From Lachnospiraceae bacterium (GTDB lineage: Bacteria > Bacillota > Clostridia > Lachnospirales > Lachnospiraceae), in assembly GCA_009787745.1 (NCBI GenBank), contig WQST01000030.1:8731-15783 (forward strand): a stretch of 7,053 bases of DNA, in the 5' to 3' direction. The notes under the pieces were generated by a model, which was not told the origin of the DNA, did not search any database, and worked only from the letters and a program-made list of their open reading frames with translations. Both the position numbers and the translations under genes were made by a program. Of the stretch, positions 6,391 through 7,053 are shown piece after piece (the stretch's first letter is position 1; each line of letters opens with the position of its first letter).

Positions 6391-6448
6391 CGTGTAGTTT
6401 TAATCATTCTTAGACTTGGTTTTATCAAGTCTTAGAATGATCTACACG
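6391..6448. repeat. 58-bp nested palindrome over the radical SAM gene stop codon
   Basis: The inner arms 6404-6418 (TCATTCTTAGACTTG) and 6426-6440 (CAAGTCTTAGAATGA) pair at 14 of 15 positions around a 7-nt loop. The outer arms 6391-6397 (CGTGTAG) and 6442-6448 (CTACACG) pair perfectly over 7 bp. They are separated from the inner stem by 6 nt on one side and 1 nt on the other. One arm contains the last codons (Thr-Cys-Arg-Ser-Phe) and the TAA stop of the radical SAM gene. No T-run follows on either strand, so it is not a standard terminator. It could be an mRNA-processing or stability stem between the two genes, or a small palindromic repeat element. Only one copy is visible here. Confidence 0.8.
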
Positions 6449-7053
6449 TACCGCAACCTTGGCAAGCACTGCGGCAATTCGGCGAGATACTCTCCGCTTG
6501 CGCCTTTTTCCATTCCCTTAACAGGTATTCCTTCGTAACCCCGGGGTCAATGAAATCCCACGGAAAAACTTCATCATCCGCCCGATTACGCGTTGTGTAA
6601 AAATCAATATCAACATTATGCTCGGAAAAAGCCGCCATCCATAAATCATGATGATAATGTTCACTCCAAGCATCATACATCGCACCGCTTTGATATGCCG
6701 ACAAGATAACATCCGCAAGCCGTCTGTCGCCCCTTGCCATCACACATTCCAAAATACTGATATCCGCTTCATGCCAACTATACTTAATACTCTTTTGATT
6801 AAGCTGTGCATGAATCCCCTTCCTCGTCAGATACGCTTTACTTAGAAACTCATCTTTCGTATCTTGCTTCGCCCATTGAAAGGGCGTGAATGGCTTCGGG
6901 ATAAAAAACGAAGTACTGACGCCGATTTGCACACGTCCATTCCGCTTTTCTTTCGGCACCGCTTCATAATATTCCGCGGCAATTTTGTTCGCCAAATCAC
7001 CGATGGCCAGAATATCTTCTTCCGTCTCCGTCGGCAATCCCAACATAAAATAA
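6432..7053 (-). CDS. TIGR03960-like B12-binding-type radical SAM protein, C-terminal part (starts outside the window)
   Basis: The open frame enters from the window edge with YFMLGLPTETEEDI, the strand typical of the end of a radical SAM barrel, so the Met at 7046 is internal. About 206 residues are present. They include a run with SFFIPKPFTPFQW, then KYSWHEADISILECVMARGDRRL, DAWSEHYHHDLW and FPWDFIDPGVTKEYLL, the characteristic C-terminal region of the TIGR03960 family. The CxxxCxxC radical SAM motif and any cobalamin-binding domain would lie upstream, outside the window. The protein ends with Cys residues in C-x3-C-x2-C-x2-C spacing (CRSACQGCGTC), a possible extra iron-sulfur site. The family's reaction is unknown. 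It pairs with the DUF2344 gene 69 nt downstream. The last five codons fall inside the palindrome at 6391-6448. Confidence 0.9.
   Translation of the reverse strand, partial: YFMLGLPTETEEDILAIGDLANKIAAEYYEAVPKEKRNGRVQIGVSTSFFIPKPFTPFQWAKQDTKDEFLSKAYLTRKGIHAQLNQKSIKYSWHEADISILECVMARGDRRLADVILSAYQSGAMYDAWSEHYHHDLWMAAFSEHNVDIDFYTTRNRADDEVFPWDFIDPGVTKEYLLREWKKAQAESISPNCRSACQGCGTCRSF

Noticed and set aside
1..7053. tRNA, rRNA, CRISPR array, transposase or attachment sites
   Set aside because: No cloverleaf-like sequence, repeat-spacer pattern, transposase motif or flanking direct repeats were seen. Nearly all bases are accounted for by the eight genes and their control regions.

Overview
The window reads as a chromosomal segment of an anaerobic, motile member of the Firmicutes (Bacillota), most likely class Clostridia. 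Four things point there. L27 carries the N-terminal extension removed by the Prp protease, and Prp is encoded next to it. The B12-binding-type radical SAM protein (TIGR03960-like) and its DUF2344 partner (TIGR03936-like) sit upstream of rplU. A large 7TM-DISM histidine kinase is present. The chemoreceptor is of a clostridial style. Genus or species cannot be read from the sequence. All eight genes are on the minus strand, so transcription runs from high to low coordinates. The two end genes (the radical SAM protein and obgE) are cut by the window edges.

In transcription order: (1) 7053-6432, C-terminal third of a radical SAM protein; (2) a 58-bp nested palindrome over its stop codon; (3) 6362-5610, DUF2344 radical-SAM-associated protein; (4) 5513-3546, membrane histidine kinase with an extracytoplasmic domain and a seven-helix DISM region; (5) 3356-1596, methyl-accepting chemotaxis protein; (6) a strong sigma-A-type promoter starting 13 nt after the MCP stop, then a roughly 120-nt structured leader; (7) 1426-1121 rplU, 1091-762 prp, 714-430 rpmA; (8) an intrinsic terminator between rpmA and obgE; (9) 374-1, the 5' part of obgE. 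There is no stretch above 300 nt without a gene. The longest gaps are 3357-3545 and 1427-1595.

The rplU-prp-rpmA-obgE block is a housekeeping ribosome module: L21 and L27 are 50S proteins, Prp trims L27, and Obg is a 50S-assembly GTPase. The radical SAM/DUF2344 pair is its usual clostridial neighbour. From memory, a gene for RNase G/E (rng) commonly lies between that pair and rplU. Here that position holds a sensor kinase and a chemoreceptor instead, with no response regulator and no che genes. This is the most unusual aspect of the layout.

The regulatory structure is rich for a conserved region: a near-consensus rplU promoter, an L21-type leader candidate, an intercistronic stem-loop before rpmA, an intrinsic terminator immediately before obgE with no room for a new promoter, and the long palindrome at the radical SAM gene end. 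I found no evidence of a wholly new defence or mobile system. The findings are local anomalies of organisation and RNA structure.
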